Assembly (NCBI RefSeq): GCF_018603905.1
Contig: NZ_JAHFZZ010000006.1
Coordinates: forward strand, 124,001-188,000
Length of the DNA: 64,000 nucleotides
Direction of reading: 5' to 3'
DNA from: Nonomuraea sp. NEAU-A123
GTDB lineage: Bacteria > Actinomycetota > Actinomycetes > Streptosporangiales > Streptosporangiaceae
A model generated the notes under the pieces. The model was not told where the DNA came from. It worked only from the letters and a program-made list of their open reading frames with translations, and did no database searches. Within the stretch, counting starts at the first letter, position 1, and each line of letters opens with the position of its first letter. The position numbers and the translations under genes are program-made. This document shows, piece after piece, positions 48,264 to 57,378 of the stretch.

Positions 48264-51029
48264 ATGAGTTGGTCTGGGGGTGAGTCCATGACAGCCCGCG
48301 CCGTACTCACCGGACCAGAGCGCTCCCGCGACGAGCAGTTCGTCGGCCGAGGCCGAGAGCTGGCGGTCCTTCACGCTCAGCTCGGCCGCGCCTTCGAGAG
48401 CCGGTCCGGCCTGGTGGTGGTGGAGGGACCTGCGGGGATCGGCAAGACCGCGCTGGTGCACGAGTTCCTCGCCAACGTCGAAAGAGCGCTGGTGCTGGAT
48501 GTGAGCGGAGAGGAAAGCGAGGCCGAACTGCCGTACGGGGTGCTGGGCCAGCTCGGCGCCCAGGCGCAGCCCGTACCGGAGCCGCTGGCCCAGTTGCCGT
48601 CGATGGGCGAGCCCGAGCACCCCGACCCGCTGGTGGTCGGCGCGGCGCTGCTCGACCTGCTCCGCCAGCTCCAGCGCGTGGCCCCGGTGGTCATGGTGAT
48701 CGACGGCGGCGGCTGGGCGGACCTGCTGTCGCTGCAGGCGCTGACGTTCGCGCTGCGCAGGCTGCGCAACGACCGGGTGCTCACCATCGTCATCGCCAGG
48801 GAGAGCGACCATCCCCGGCTGCCCGACGGCCTGCGCCGGCTGCTGCGCGGCAGCTCCGCGCTCCGCCTGCCGCTCGGCGGGCTGAGCGTGCGTGAGCTGC
48901 AGACACTGAGCGGGCGGCTCGGCCCGGTCCGCCTGACGCCCCAGGCGGCCGAGCGGCTGCACCGGCATACCAAGGGCGTGCCGCTGCACGTCCGCGCGCT
49001 GCTCCAGCAGGTACGCCCGGAGACCCTGGCCGACGTGGACGCCCCGCTGCCCGCACCCCGTTCCTACACCACCCTGGTACGCGGCCGGCTGGCCACGTGC
49101 GGCAAGCCGGCCCAGCGGCTGGTCACCGCGGCCGCCGTGCTCGGCACCTCGGCCCCGCTGCACCTGGTGGGCCGGATGGCCGAGCTGGACGAGCCGCTCC
49201 CCGCCCTCGAGCAGGCCGTGGCCGTCGGTCTGCTCGTCGAGTGGCGCACCGGCGCCGGGGTGTCGCTCGGTTTCCCCAATCCGCTGGTCAGGGCCGCCAT
49301 CTACGACGATCTCGGCCCGGCCACCCGGCGCCGCCTGCACCTGCTCGCCGCCGACCTCGTCGCCGACGTGGTGCACCGGCTGCACCACCGGCTCTCGGCC
49401 GCCGACCGGGTGGACGACGCCTTGGTCGGCGAAGTGGCCGAGATCGGGCGCAGCCAGGCCGCGGCCGGGCTCTGGTCGAACGCCTGCGGCTGCCTGGCGC
49501 GGGCCGTACAGCTCACCCAGGAGGGGACCGAGCGGGACCGGCTCATCGCGGAGGCCGTGGAGGCGCTGGTCGCGGCCGGCCGGCCGGGGGAGGCGGCCGC
49601 GCTGGCCGCGCAGGTGGCGCCCGCGGCCGATCCCGGGGTGCGCGACTACGCGCTCGGGTCCGTGGCGCTGGTCAACGGGCGGCTCGACGAGGCAGGCAGG
49701 CGCCTCGACACCGCCTGGCCGCACGCCAAGCGGCAGTGCGGACTGGCGGCCGGGATCGCCGGCCGGCAGGCCATGGCCGCGCTCGCGGGCGGGCGCGGCG
49801 CCGACGCGGTGCGCTGGGCCGAGCAGGCCGACGGCGACCTGGCGCGGTTCGCCGAACTCGTCGGGCTGGGACTGGCCGGCCGTATGGAGGAGGGGCTGGC
49901 GCGCTCCGGCAATCTGCCCGCCGCCTCGCAGAGCGACTCCGGCGAGCTCGACGCGCGGCTGGGCCGGGGCATGCTGCGCCTGTGGAGCGACGACCTCTCC
50001 GGTGCGCACGAGGACCTGGCCGGCGTGCTGGCCGTGGGCAACGGACGCTCCGCGGCCTTCCAACTGCTGGTGGAGACCGCGCTGGCCCAGGTGGACTACC
50101 GGCTCGGGCGGTGGGACGAGGCCGTCATGCACGCCGAGTCCGGCGCGCTGGCCGCCGACGACTTCGGTCAGCTCTGGCTGTCCGCCTACGCGCATGCCGT
50201 GGCCGCGCTGGTGCCCGCCGCCCGCGGCGAGTGGGACCGCGCCACCGCCCACGTACGCGCCGCCCGCGCCGCGGGCCACCCGGACAACCTCATCGCCCAG
50301 GTCAGTACGGCCAGCGCCGACGGCCTGGCCGCCACGGCCCGCGGCGACCACGAAGCGGTGATCGCCGCGCTCACCCCGCTGACCAGGACGCCCCTGCCCT
50401 GCGAACCGGCGATGGCGTTCTGGCCGGGGCTCCTGGCCGACGCCCTGGTCAACGCCGGCGACCCGGACAAGGCCGAGAACGTGCTCGAGCAGTGGGAACG
50501 GCAGGCGATGGACCAGGAGCGGCGCAGCGCGCTGGCCGCCACCGCCCGTGCCAGGGCCGCGCTGCAGGCCGCCAGGCACGCCTCGGTCGAGGCCGAGTCC
50601 GCGTTCCAGACCGCGCTCGAACACTCGGCCAAGCTCGACATGCCGTTCGAGGAGGCCAGGATCCAGCTCGCCTACGGCACGTTCCTGCGGCGCAGGGGGC
50701 GCCGGGCCGCCGCGGCCGAGCAACTGGAGGCGGCCCAGGTCACGCTCTCGAGGCTGGGCGCGCTGCCGTACCTGGAGCAGTGCGGTCTGGAGCTGGCCGC
50801 GAGCGGCCGGTCGGCGCCGCGCCCGCGGGACACGGCGCGGCTCGGGCTGACCCCGCAGGAGCACACCGTGGCGGTGCTGATCAGCCGCGGGCTGACGAAC
50901 CGGCAGGCCGCGCGGAAGCTGGTGCTCAGCGTCAAGACCGTCGAGTATCACCTGAGCCACATCTACACCAAGCTCGGCATCACCTCGCGTACCGCGCTGA
51001 TCGGTCGGCTCAGCGATCTTCGAGAGTAG
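48264..51029 (+). CDS. Large LuxR-family ATP-binding (LAL) regulator
   Basis: A 921-residue regulator. FVGRGRELAVLHAQL leads into an AAA/STAND ATPase with Walker A GPAGIGKT (55-62) and Walker B VVMVIDGGGWAD, in which the usual acidic pair is modified (DGGGWAD). The centre is helical TPR-like. The C-terminal LuxR helix-turn-helix reads LTPQEHTVAVLISRGLTNRQ and continues to KTVEYHLSHIYTKLGI (about 860-915). ATG 48264 has AAGG 7 bp upstream; ATG 48288 preceded by GGGGGTGAG is equally possible. It stands divergent from the C11 unit and convergent with the kinase gene (7 bp between stops). Confidence 0.9.
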   Translation: MSWSGGESMTARAVLTGPERSRDEQFVGRGRELAVLHAQLGRAFESRSGLVVVEGPAGIGKTALVHEFLANVERALVLDVSGEESEAELPYGVLGQLGAQAQPVPEPLAQLPSMGEPEHPDPLVVGAALLDLLRQLQRVAPVVMVIDGGGWADLLSLQALTFALRRLRNDRVLTIVIARESDHPRLPDGLRRLLRGSSALRLPLGGLSVRELQTLSGRLGPVRLTPQAAERLHRHTKGVPLHVRALLQQVRPETLADVDAPLPAPRSYTTLVRGRLATCGKPAQRLVTAAAVLGTSAPLHLVGRMAELDEPLPALEQAVAVGLLVEWRTGAGVSLGFPNPLVRAAIYDDLGPATRRRLHLLAADLVADVVHRLHHRLSAADRVDDALVGEVAEIGRSQAAAGLWSNACGCLARAVQLTQEGTERDRLIAEAVEALVAAGRPGEAAALAAQVAPAADPGVRDYALGSVALVNGRLDEAGRRLDTAWPHAKRQCGLAAGIAGRQAMAALAGGRGADAVRWAEQADGDLARFAELVGLGLAGRMEEGLARSGNLPAASQSDSGELDARLGRGMLRLWSDDLSGAHEDLAGVLAVGNGRSAAFQLLVETALAQVDYRLGRWDEAVMHAESGALAADDFGQLWLSAYAHAVAALVPAARGEWDRATAHVRAARAAGHPDNLIAQVSTASADGLAATARGDHEAVIAALTPLTRTPLPCEPAMAFWPGLLADALVNAGDPDKAENVLEQWERQAMDQERRSALAATARARAALQAARHASVEAESAFQTALEHSAKLDMPFEEARIQLAYGTFLRRRGRRAAAAEQLEAAQVTLSRLGALPYLEQCGLELAASGRSAPRPRDTARLGLTPQEHTVAVLISRGLTNRQAARKLVLSVKTVEYHLSHIYTKLGITSRTALIGRLSDLRE

Positions 51030-51036
51030 GGGGTGG

Positions 51037-52848
51037 CTAACCGAAGATCTGGCGCTCGCGCCGGGTGTAGCCCCGCCTGGTGGCGCCCGCCAGCATGCGC
51101 AGCGGCCGGCCCGCCCCCTTGAGCAGCCGCGTGGCCTCCTCGGGCGTGGCATGGCGGAGCAGCCATGGCGCGATGAAGGTCAGCTCGCGCAGCGTGGCCC
51201 GCTTGGCGACCTGCTTCTCCACCCGCACAAAAGCGTCGAACGGTACGAACCGCAAGATGATCGGGAACAGTTCGGACTCCTCCTCGGCGATGTGCTCGTC
51301 GAGCAGTCCCAGCAGCTCGCCCAGCTCCCGGCCGAGCGTGCCCAGGTCGCCGGTCAGCGCGGCGCGGCAGCGGTCCAGCAGCGGACCGAGCGCCTGGTGG
51401 CCGTCGGTGTAGGGGGCCAGGTCGACGGCCTGGCCCGTGGCGCGCTCGATGACCGGCCACAGCAGCTCGGCCTCGTCGGCGTGGTGGTGGTCGATCTCGG
51501 TCAGCAGCGAGGCCGCGTAGCCGCGCACCGCCCTGCTCCTGGCCGCGCCGAGCTCGGCGGGCCGGGCCAGCAGCTCGGTGAGCCGCCGCAGGTCGGTCAG
51601 CATGGCGCGGTGGATGATGTACATCGAGGTGAGGTCGGGGCTGGGCTCGCCGTCTTCGCGGGAGGCGACAGCCGGGGTCTTCTGTACGGCGCGGTCCGGC
51701 GCACGGTCCGGTCGCCGGGCAGGGGAGCCGTCTGGTCGCCGGGCGGGGGAGTCGCCTGAGTGCTGCCGGGCCGCCGAGTCCTGGGCCGCCCAGCCGCGTA
51801 GTCGTGGCCAGGCGCGGAAGAGCGCGGCGCTGGCCGGGGCGACCCGGTCGTCGCTGATCGCCACCAGCTTGCCCACCTCGGTCGTGGTGGGCTCGACCCG
51901 GACGCTGAGCCGTACCAGGAGGCCGGCGGCCACCAGGCGGGTCAGCACGCCCCCTTCGTCGCCGTTGTCCTTGACCTCCTCGCCGTCGAGCAGGCGCAGC
52001 AACAGGCCGGGCAGCTCGCCCTGCTGTGACGGGGTGAGGGCGGCGTACGCCTCCTCGGCCACTTCGCCCAGCGAGCGCGGCCCGGTCATCCCGCGGGGCG
52101 GGCGCAGCTCGGTGGGGCCGCCGACCAGCAGCTCCGCGGCGGAGGGGCGGTCCGCCGGGTTCTTCGCCAGGGCGCGTCCCGCCAGGTCGCGCAGCGGCGG
52201 CGGCAGGTCGCCCAGGTCCGGGTCGACGGTCAGCAGCCGGTGCATGATCCCGCCGACGCTCTCGCCCTGGAACGGGTCGCGGCCGGTGGCCGCGTAGAGC
52301 ACGACCGCGCCCCAGGCGAACACGTCGGCCGCCGCCCCGGCCCGCTGCCCGGTGAGCACCTCGGGCGCCAGGTACGTGCGCCGCCCGCCGACCGGGTCGC
52401 CGGCCGCCATGCCGTAGTCGATCACCCGCGGACCGTCCGGGGCCAGCAGGACGTTCTCGGGCTTCAGGTCGCGGTGCGCGATGCCCGCCTCGTGCAGCGT
52501 GCTGAGCGCGGTCGCCAGCGCGCTCGCCAGCGCGAGCAGCTCGTCGCCCGCGTACGGCCCGTGGACGGCCACCGCCTGCCGCAGATCGGGCCCGTCGGCG
52601 AACTCGCTGACGATGTACGGGCTCTCGCTGTCGAGCCCGACGCCGACCACCCGGGCCAGGTAGCGCGGCTTCACCAGGCCGACGGCCTCGGCGAGCTGCC
52701 TGGTGACCTCGCCGCGCGGCACCTTGATCGCGAACCGGCGGCCTTCGTCGTTGTAGGCGTCGTAGACCACGCCGCGGCCGCCCGCGCCGAGCCGCCCGGC
52801 CAGCCAGTAGCTGCCAAGTCTCTCGGGGTCACCGGGCACCAAGCGCAT
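51037..52848 (-). CDS. Ser/Thr protein kinase fused to a winged-helix segment and a hemerythrin domain
   Basis: A 603-residue soluble protein. Residues 12-265 are a Hanks-type kinase: Gly loop RLGAGGRGVVYDA, AIKVPRG (Lys), HRDLKPENVLL, DYG in place of DFG (VIDYGMA), and YLAPEVL. Residues about 275-375 resemble the winged-helix segment found after STAND ATPases (LTPSQQGELPGLLLRLL, PASAALFRAWPRLRGW). An Arg/Pro linker (375-405) is encoded partly by 24-bp repeats. Residues 409-600 are a hemerythrin bundle (MYIIHRAM, EIDHHHADEAELLWP, DGHQALG, DEHIAEEESELFP) with the same tail as the hemerythrin at 42085. ATG 52848; GTG 52854 possible. It may couple iron, oxygen or NO sensing to phosphorylation. 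Confidence 0.87.
   Translation of the reverse strand: MRLVPGDPERLGSYWLAGRLGAGGRGVVYDAYNDEGRRFAIKVPRGEVTRQLAEAVGLVKPRYLARVVGVGLDSESPYIVSEFADGPDLRQAVAVHGPYAGDELLALASALATALSTLHEAGIAHRDLKPENVLLAPDGPRVIDYGMAAGDPVGGRRTYLAPEVLTGQRAGAAADVFAWGAVVLYAATGRDPFQGESVGGIMHRLLTVDPDLGDLPPPLRDLAGRALAKNPADRPSAAELLVGGPTELRPPRGMTGPRSLGEVAEEAYAALTPSQQGELPGLLLRLLDGEEVKDNGDEGGVLTRLVAAGLLVRLSVRVEPTTTEVGKLVAISDDRVAPASAALFRAWPRLRGWAAQDSAARQHSGDSPARRPDGSPARRPDRAPDRAVQKTPAVASREDGEPSPDLTSMYIIHRAMLTDLRRLTELLARPAELGAARSRAVRGYAASLLTEIDHHHADEAELLWPVIERATGQAVDLAPYTDGHQALGPLLDRCRAALTGDLGTLGRELGELLGLLDEHIAEEESELFPIILRFVPFDAFVRVEKQVAKRATLRELTFIAPWLLRHATPEEATRLLKGAGRPLRMLAGATRRGYTRRERQIFG
51707..51754. repeat. 24-bp tandem repeat in the kinase linker
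   Basis: Two 24-bp units (51707-51730 and 51731-51754), both with GGTCGCCGGGC followed by a GGGGAG core, encode the linker repeat SPARRPDG between the winged-helix segment and the hemerythrin domain. The repeat is in frame. Confidence 0.75.
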
Positions 52849-52940
52849 CGTCACTGCTGCTTAGATGCACGAAATCGTGATTTGGTTGCAAGACGTCACA
52901 GGTCCCCCGCGCGCCACGGAGGACCCGTGCGTCATGATCA

Positions 52941-53495
52941 TTATGTCAGGCTTCCATGTCGCGGCCGCCACTCCGGTCGCAGCACCGACATGGTGATGGC
53001 GTCGTGCCACTCGCCGTCCCAGAGCAGCGCGTCACGCTGCACGCCCTCCTCGACGAATCCGGCCTTCTTGTAGACGTGCCTGGCGCGGTCGTTGAAGGCG
53101 AAGACCTCCAGGCTGATCCGGTGCAGCCGCGTCGTGGTGAAGGCGTGGCGGAGCAGCAGGTCGATGGCCTCGGTGCCGTAGCCCTTGCCGAACGCGCGCG
53201 CGCCGACCAGCGCGATGCGCAGGCTGCACGCGAGGTTGCCCTCGTCGAGCTCGTTGAGCACGATCTCGCCCACGAACCCGCCGTTCGCCAGGATCGCCAG
53301 ATCGAGGCGGTCGGCGTGCTGACTCCTCGTCGCGTACCAGTGGCGGCTGGCCTCCCGGTCGAACTCACCGTGCGAGCCGGTCAGCCGCCGCACTTCGGGG
53401 TCGGTGACCAGCTCGAACAGGTCGTCGGCGTATTCGGGGCCGACCGGGCGCAGCGTCACTCGGTCACCCTGGAGGGTGGGCTTGTCAGCGAACAT
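52941..53495 (-). CDS. GNAT-family N-acetyltransferase (RimJ/RimL-like)
   Basis: A 184-residue acetyl-CoA-dependent acyltransferase. GDRVTLRPVGPEYADDLFEL starts the fold, the acetyl-CoA loop is GARAFGKGYGTEAIDLLL, and HRISLEVFAFNDRARHVYKKAGF the C-terminal motif. Substrate not predictable; members acetylate ribosomal proteins, small amines or antibiotics. ATG 53495, with a G-rich stretch immediately before it that is close for a ribosome binding site. Confidence 0.9.
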   Translation of the reverse strand: MFADKPTLQGDRVTLRPVGPEYADDLFELVTDPEVRRLTGSHGEFDREASRHWYATRSQHADRLDLAILANGGFVGEIVLNELDEGNLACSLRIALVGARAFGKGYGTEAIDLLLRHAFTTTRLHRISLEVFAFNDRARHVYKKAGFVEEGVQRDALLWDGEWHDAITMSVLRPEWRPRHGSLT

Positions 53496-53608
53496 TCCCC
53501 CTGACTATCAACCCTGATCAGCCACGGCAAACTCAATTCGGCGGCGTGACGCTGAGCAGGCGACTCATGGCCATCCCGGCGGGGTCCATCAGCCTGGCCG
53601 AGAGGACT

Positions 53609-53632
53609 GGTTTGTTTTCCGACCTGGGGATA
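53609..53632 (+). promoter_or_regulatory. Sigma-B-like promoter of the DUF6458/ChaB genes
   Basis: GGTTT-N13-GGGATA resembles the actinobacterial general-stress sigma consensus GTTT-N14-16-GGGTAT, 28 bp before the ATG of the first gene. Spacer one base short and GGGATA instead of GGGTAN make this the weakest of the four. Confidence 0.45.
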
Positions 53633-53659
53633 GAGGTTCATCTTGTCAAGGAGGTAATT

Positions 53660-53944
53660 ATGACCATCGCCGGAAGCATCATCCTCATCATGCTCGGCGC
53701 GATCCTGACCTGGGCCGTCGAATTCGATCTCGCCGGACTCGACATCAACGTGGTCGGCGTCATCCTCATGCTCGGGGGTGTGGCGGGGCTGCTGTTCGGG
53801 ATCTACCGGATCAGCATGACCCGCAGGGCCGTGGCCCCGATCGACGAGCCGGTTCACCGTCACGAGGTCTACGAGGAGCCTGAGGCTCGCCGGACCACGG
53901 TGTACGAGGAGCGCAGCCGCCGCTACGACGAGCCGCCCCTGTAG
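53660..53944 (+). CDS. DUF6458-like small membrane protein
   Basis: A 94-residue protein with two membrane segments (SIILIMLGAILTWAV and INVVGVILMLGGVAGLLFGI) and a charged cytoplasmic tail containing YEEPEARRTT. ATG 53660 has a strong AAGGAGG site 5 bp upstream. Function unknown; actinobacterial relatives sit among stress genes. The gene end is repeated in tandem in the spacer before chaB. Confidence 0.82.
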   Translation: MTIAGSIILIMLGAILTWAVEFDLAGLDINVVGVILMLGGVAGLLFGIYRISMTRRAVAPIDEPVHRHEVYEEPEARRTTVYEERSRRYDEPPL

Positions 53945-53998
53945 ACGCACCCCCGATGAACCCCCGTAACAGACCCCCGTAGCAGACCCCCGTAACGA
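53936..53998. repeat. 13-bp tandem repeats spanning the DUF6458 gene stop
   Basis: Units of the form ACCCCCGTAACAG at 53960, 53973 and 53986 form a 13-bp array. Degenerate earlier copies run back through the DUF6458 stop codon (CCCCTGTAGACG). The array fills the whole 68-bp spacer to the next ribosome binding site. Confidence 0.8.
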
Positions 53999-54021
53999 CA
54001 CAGTCGTAGGAGGTGTTCGAC

Positions 54022-54408
54022 ATGCCAGCCAGCGAGGAGCTGCCGTCGACCATCCGCCGCTCGCCGAAGAAGGCGCGGGACACGTGGATGAAGGCGCATG
54101 ACTCCGCCGTTCAGACGTACGGGGAGGGCCGTCGTGCTCACATGACGGCCTTCTCCGCGTTGAAGCACTCCTTCGAGAAGGTCGGCGACCACTGGGAGCC
54201 GAAACCGAAGAAGGGGCCGTCCGACCAGGGCGCCACGGACCGGTCCGGCCGGACGGCCGAGGGCGTCAACGCCAAAGCGACCAAGGAGCACCTGATGGGC
54301 GTGGCCGCCAAGCTCGAGGTGCGCGGCCGGTCCAGGATGACCAAGCAGGAGCTCGTGGACGCCATCAAGAAGGCCAACCGCCGGGCCACCGCCAAGGCCC
54401 GCGGCTGA
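54022..54408 (+). CDS. ChaB-domain protein
   Basis: A 128-residue basic protein. Residues 1-60 match ChaB (PSTIRRSPKKARDTWMKAHD, then AFSALKHSFEKVGDHW). The C-terminal 35 residues (TKEHLMGVAAKLEVRGRS, then MTKQELVDAIKKANRR) look like a Rho-N/SAP-type nucleic-acid-binding motif. ATG 54022 is chosen because AGGAGG stands 8 bp upstream; a GTG at 54013 overlaps that site. Cotranscribed with the DUF6458 gene and convergent with transketolase (10 bp apart). Role in stress inferred from context. Confidence 0.85.
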   Translation: MPASEELPSTIRRSPKKARDTWMKAHDSAVQTYGEGRRAHMTAFSALKHSFEKVGDHWEPKPKKGPSDQGATDRSGRTAEGVNAKATKEHLMGVAAKLEVRGRSRMTKQELVDAIKKANRRATAKARG

Positions 54409-54418
54409 CCTCAACCTC

Positions 54419-56245
54419 TCACAGCACCCGCTTGACCGCCTCGGCTATCGCGTGGCGGTCTATGCGGGCGTCTGCCAACTGTTCCGCCGGTGTCGCCGAC
54501 CCGGGCAGATCCCGAACGGCCAGCTTCACCACGCGCGGCCCGAGCTCGCCGACGGCGTCGAGCACGGCGTCGCCCAGCCCGCCCTCCGGCCGGTGGTCCT
54601 CCACCGTGATGAGGGTGCCCGTGGTGGTGGCCGCCTCGGTCAGCGCGGCCGTGTCGATCGGCTTGATCGAGTACATGTCGAGCACGCCCACCCGGATGCC
54701 CTCCCGGCCCAGGTCGTCGGCCGCGGCCAGTGCCTCGTGCACGGTGATTCCGGCCGCCACGATCGTGGCCCGGTCCTCCGCCGACTGCCGCAGCACACAC
54801 GATCCGCCCACGGGGAAGCGCTCGCCCGGCTGGTAGATCACCGGCGTATCGCCACGGGTGGTGCGCAGGTACGACACCCCGGAGATGTCGGCCATCGCGG
54901 CGGTCAGGGCGGCGGCCTGGTTGGCGTCGCAGGGATAGAGCACGGTGCTGCCGTACACCGTGCGCATCATGGCGATGTCCTCCAGCCCCATCTGTGAGGG
55001 GCCGTCCTCGCCGATCGACACGCCGGCGTGCGAGCCGACCAGCCTGATCGACGCCTGGCTCACCCCGGCCATCCTGATGAAGTCGTACGCCCTGGTGAGG
55101 AAGGCCGCGAAAGTGGCGGCGTAGGGGATCCAGCCCCGCACCTGCAGGCCGACCGCCATCGCGACCAGCTGCTGCTCGGCGATGTAGCACTCGATGAAGC
55201 GCTCGGGGAACTCCTTGGCGAACTCCTCGGCCTTGGTGGAGTCGGCCACCTCGCCGTCGACCACGACCACCTCGCCGCGGGCCGCGCCCACGGCGACCAG
55301 CGCCGCGCCGAACCCGGTCCGGGTGGCCACCTGGTCGCCGACCTTGTACGTGGGCAGCGTCAGGTCGCCGCCGTGGAAGCGGTACGGCTCTCCGGCGGGC
55401 TCGGGCGGGGCCACCTCGACCCGCAGGTCCCGCACGCCGCCCAGCTCGCTGACGGCCTTGTCCGGGTCCTTGAGCGCCTTGCCGTGGGCGCCCTCGCGGT
55501 TCTCCACCTCCAGGACGCCCTCGCCCTTGCGCGTCTTGGCCAGGATCGCGGTCGGCCGCCTGCGCGTGTTGCAGGCGTCGTTCAGGGCGAAGTCGATCTG
55601 CCCTGGATCGTGGCCGTCGATCTCGATCGTGTGCCAGCCGAACGCGCCGAACCTGCGGGCGTACGCGCCGGTGTCCCAGCCGTGCCGGGTCGGGCCGTGC
55701 TGGCCCAGCCGGTTGATGTCCACGATCAACGTCAGGTTCGCCAGCCCCTCGACCCCCGCCTGCTCGGCGGCTTCCCAAATGGACCCCTCGGCCAGCTCGC
55801 TGTCACCGCAGAGCACCCACACCTGGTACGGCAGGCGCTCCATCCGACCGGCCGTCGCCACCCCCACCCCGACGGGCAGCCCTTGGCCGAGCGAGCCCGT
55901 GGCCACGTCCACCCACGGCAATCCGGGCGTCGGATGGCCCTGCAGCCGGCTGCCCCGTTTCCTGAACGTCAGCAGCTCCTCGTCGCTGATCGCGCCCGCG
56001 GCCTTGTACAGCGAGTAGAGCAGCGGCGAGGCGTGACCCTTGGAGAAGATCAGGTGGTCGTTGGCGGGGTTGTCCGGATTCTGGAAGTCGTAACGCAGAT
56101 GGCAGGCGAACAGGACGGCCATCAGGTCGGCCGCCGACATCGATGAGGTCGGATGGCCGGACCCGGCGGCGGCCGAGCTGCGTACGGAGTCCACACGTAG
56201 CTGGGCGGCGAGTTCGGACAGGAAACGCAGATCGCGTTCGGGCAT
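54419..56245 (-). CDS. tkt: Transketolase (short, about 608 residues)
   Basis: A thiamine-diphosphate enzyme moving two-carbon ketol units between sugar phosphates. SGHPTSSMSAADLMAVLF, the diphosphate motif GDSELAEG...N (from about residue 145), and the Pyr-domain EQQLVAMAVGL (catalytic Glu) are present. At 608 residues it is shorter than the usual bacterial enzyme (about 660-700) and resembles animal-type or actinobacterial stress transketolases. ATG 56245 follows GAGGAGG by 5 bp. The promoter at 56274-56298 is sigma-B-like, suggesting a stress-induced isozyme rather than the housekeeping one. Confidence 0.92.
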   Translation of the reverse strand: MPERDLRFLSELAAQLRVDSVRSSAAAGSGHPTSSMSAADLMAVLFACHLRYDFQNPDNPANDHLIFSKGHASPLLYSLYKAAGAISDEELLTFRKRGSRLQGHPTPGLPWVDVATGSLGQGLPVGVGVATAGRMERLPYQVWVLCGDSELAEGSIWEAAEQAGVEGLANLTLIVDINRLGQHGPTRHGWDTGAYARRFGAFGWHTIEIDGHDPGQIDFALNDACNTRRRPTAILAKTRKGEGVLEVENREGAHGKALKDPDKAVSELGGVRDLRVEVAPPEPAGEPYRFHGGDLTLPTYKVGDQVATRTGFGAALVAVGAARGEVVVVDGEVADSTKAEEFAKEFPERFIECYIAEQQLVAMAVGLQVRGWIPYAATFAAFLTRAYDFIRMAGVSQASIRLVGSHAGVSIGEDGPSQMGLEDIAMMRTVYGSTVLYPCDANQAAALTAAMADISGVSYLRTTRGDTPVIYQPGERFPVGGSCVLRQSAEDRATIVAAGITVHEALAAADDLGREGIRVGVLDMYSIKPIDTAALTEAATTTGTLITVEDHRPEGGLGDAVLDAVGELGPRVVKLAVRDLPGSATPAEQLADARIDRHAIAEAVKRVL

Positions 56246-56273
56246 CAGGTCCTCCTCGTAGTTGCCCCGCCGC

Positions 56274-56298
56274 CTACCCCTTATGGGGTGCTTAACGC
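56274..56298 (-). promoter_or_regulatory. Sigma-B-like promoter of the transketolase gene
   Basis: On the minus strand CGTT-N14-GGGTAG stands about 29 bp before the ATG. The -10-like GGGTAG and spacer match the stress-sigma consensus. The same region can pair as CACCCC-ATAA-GGGGTA. Confidence 0.6.
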
Positions 56299-56317
56299 TG
56301 CCCGGCCTGAGGCTTCC

Positions 56318-57373
56318 TCAGGTTCTGGCCCGGCGGAAGGCCGCGAGACCGGTCGCCGTCGCGGCGGCGGCCAGGCCGAACAGCACCATGCGCCGGTGCT
56401 GCGACATCCAGAGCTGCGGGCTGCGGGCCTTCGAGCGGTCGTCGAAGCCGCCGTGCGCGCCGTAGTCGCGGTCGTCGTCCGCGGGCTCCCAGAGGTTGGC
56501 CACACCGCTGCGCGGCTTCTCGTCCGTCTGCTGGGAGTCCACGCCGGTCCGCGCCAGATAGCGGTCCACCAGCGCGGGCGCGATCCGCTGCGCGAGCAGG
56601 GTGGCCGCGGTCGTGACGCCGACCCAGTACTCCTTGCGTTCCGGGTGCTCGGCGGCGTACACGATGCCGCGGGCCGCCACCTCGGGCTGGTAGATCGGCG
56701 GCACCGGCTGCGGGTGGCGGCGCAGCTTGCTGAGCACCCAGTCGAACTGGGGCGTGTTCACCGCGGGCAGCTGCACCAGGGTGATCTTGATGTTGCTGTG
56801 GTCCGCCATGAGCTCGACGCGCACCGACTCGGAGAAGCCCTTGACCGCGTGCTTGGCCCCGCAGTACGCGGACTGCAAAGGGATCGCCCGATACGACAGG
56901 GCCGAGCCGGTCTGTACGATGACGCCCCTGTTGCGGGGACGCATCAGGTCAAGGGCCACTTTGGTCCCCCAGACGTAGCCGAGGTAGGTGACCTGGGTCG
57001 TCCGTTCGAACTCCTCAGGGGAGATGTCGGTGAACCGGGCGAACACCGAGGAGAACGCCACGTTGATCCACACGTCGATCGGGCCGATCTCCGCCTCGAC
57101 GCGTTCGGCCGCCTGCCGTACCTGGTCATAGTCGGCCACGTCCGCCTCATAGACCTGCCCGCTCCCGCCGGCGGCGGCGACGTCCACGGCCGCGGCGCCC
57201 AGGCCGGTCGTCCCGCGGGCGATCAGCGCGACCTTGGCGCCCTTCGCGCCGAGCTCGCGTACCACCGCACGGCCCACCCCGCCGCTCGCGCCCGTCACCA
57301 CGACCACGCGTCCGCGCAGGTCGTCCGTGAGCTCCGTCTTGGTCATGAGATTCTCGGCACTCTGTGGCGCCAT
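56318..57373 (-). CDS. Membrane-anchored SDR-family oxidoreductase
   Basis: A 351-residue short-chain dehydrogenase. VVVVTGASGGVGRAVVRELG holds the nucleotide motif, SALSYRAIP the catalytic Ser, and SAYCGAKHAVKGF the Tyr/Lys. The C-terminus after about residue 270 is a linker rich in Asp ending in one membrane helix (MVLFGLAAAATATGLAAF), so the catalytic domain is probably tethered to the membrane. ATG 57373 has AGGCGGG about 10 bp upstream; TTG 57382 would overlap the upstream stop and ATG 57346 is another option. Confidence 0.85.
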   Translation of the reverse strand: MAPQSAENLMTKTELTDDLRGRVVVVTGASGGVGRAVVRELGAKGAKVALIARGTTGLGAAAVDVAAAGGSGQVYEADVADYDQVRQAAERVEAEIGPIDVWINVAFSSVFARFTDISPEEFERTTQVTYLGYVWGTKVALDLMRPRNRGVIVQTGSALSYRAIPLQSAYCGAKHAVKGFSESVRVELMADHSNIKITLVQLPAVNTPQFDWVLSKLRRHPQPVPPIYQPEVAARGIVYAAEHPERKEYWVGVTTAATLLAQRIAPALVDRYLARTGVDSQQTDEKPRSGVANLWEPADDDRDYGAHGGFDDRSKARSPQLWMSQHRRMVLFGLAAAATATGLAAFRRART

Positions 57374-57378
57374 GAAGG

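Noticed and set aside
48252-51152. Minus-strand frame of 966 codons opposite the LuxR gene
   Set aside because: Antisense shadow; the plus strand carries Walker A and the LuxR helix-turn-helix.
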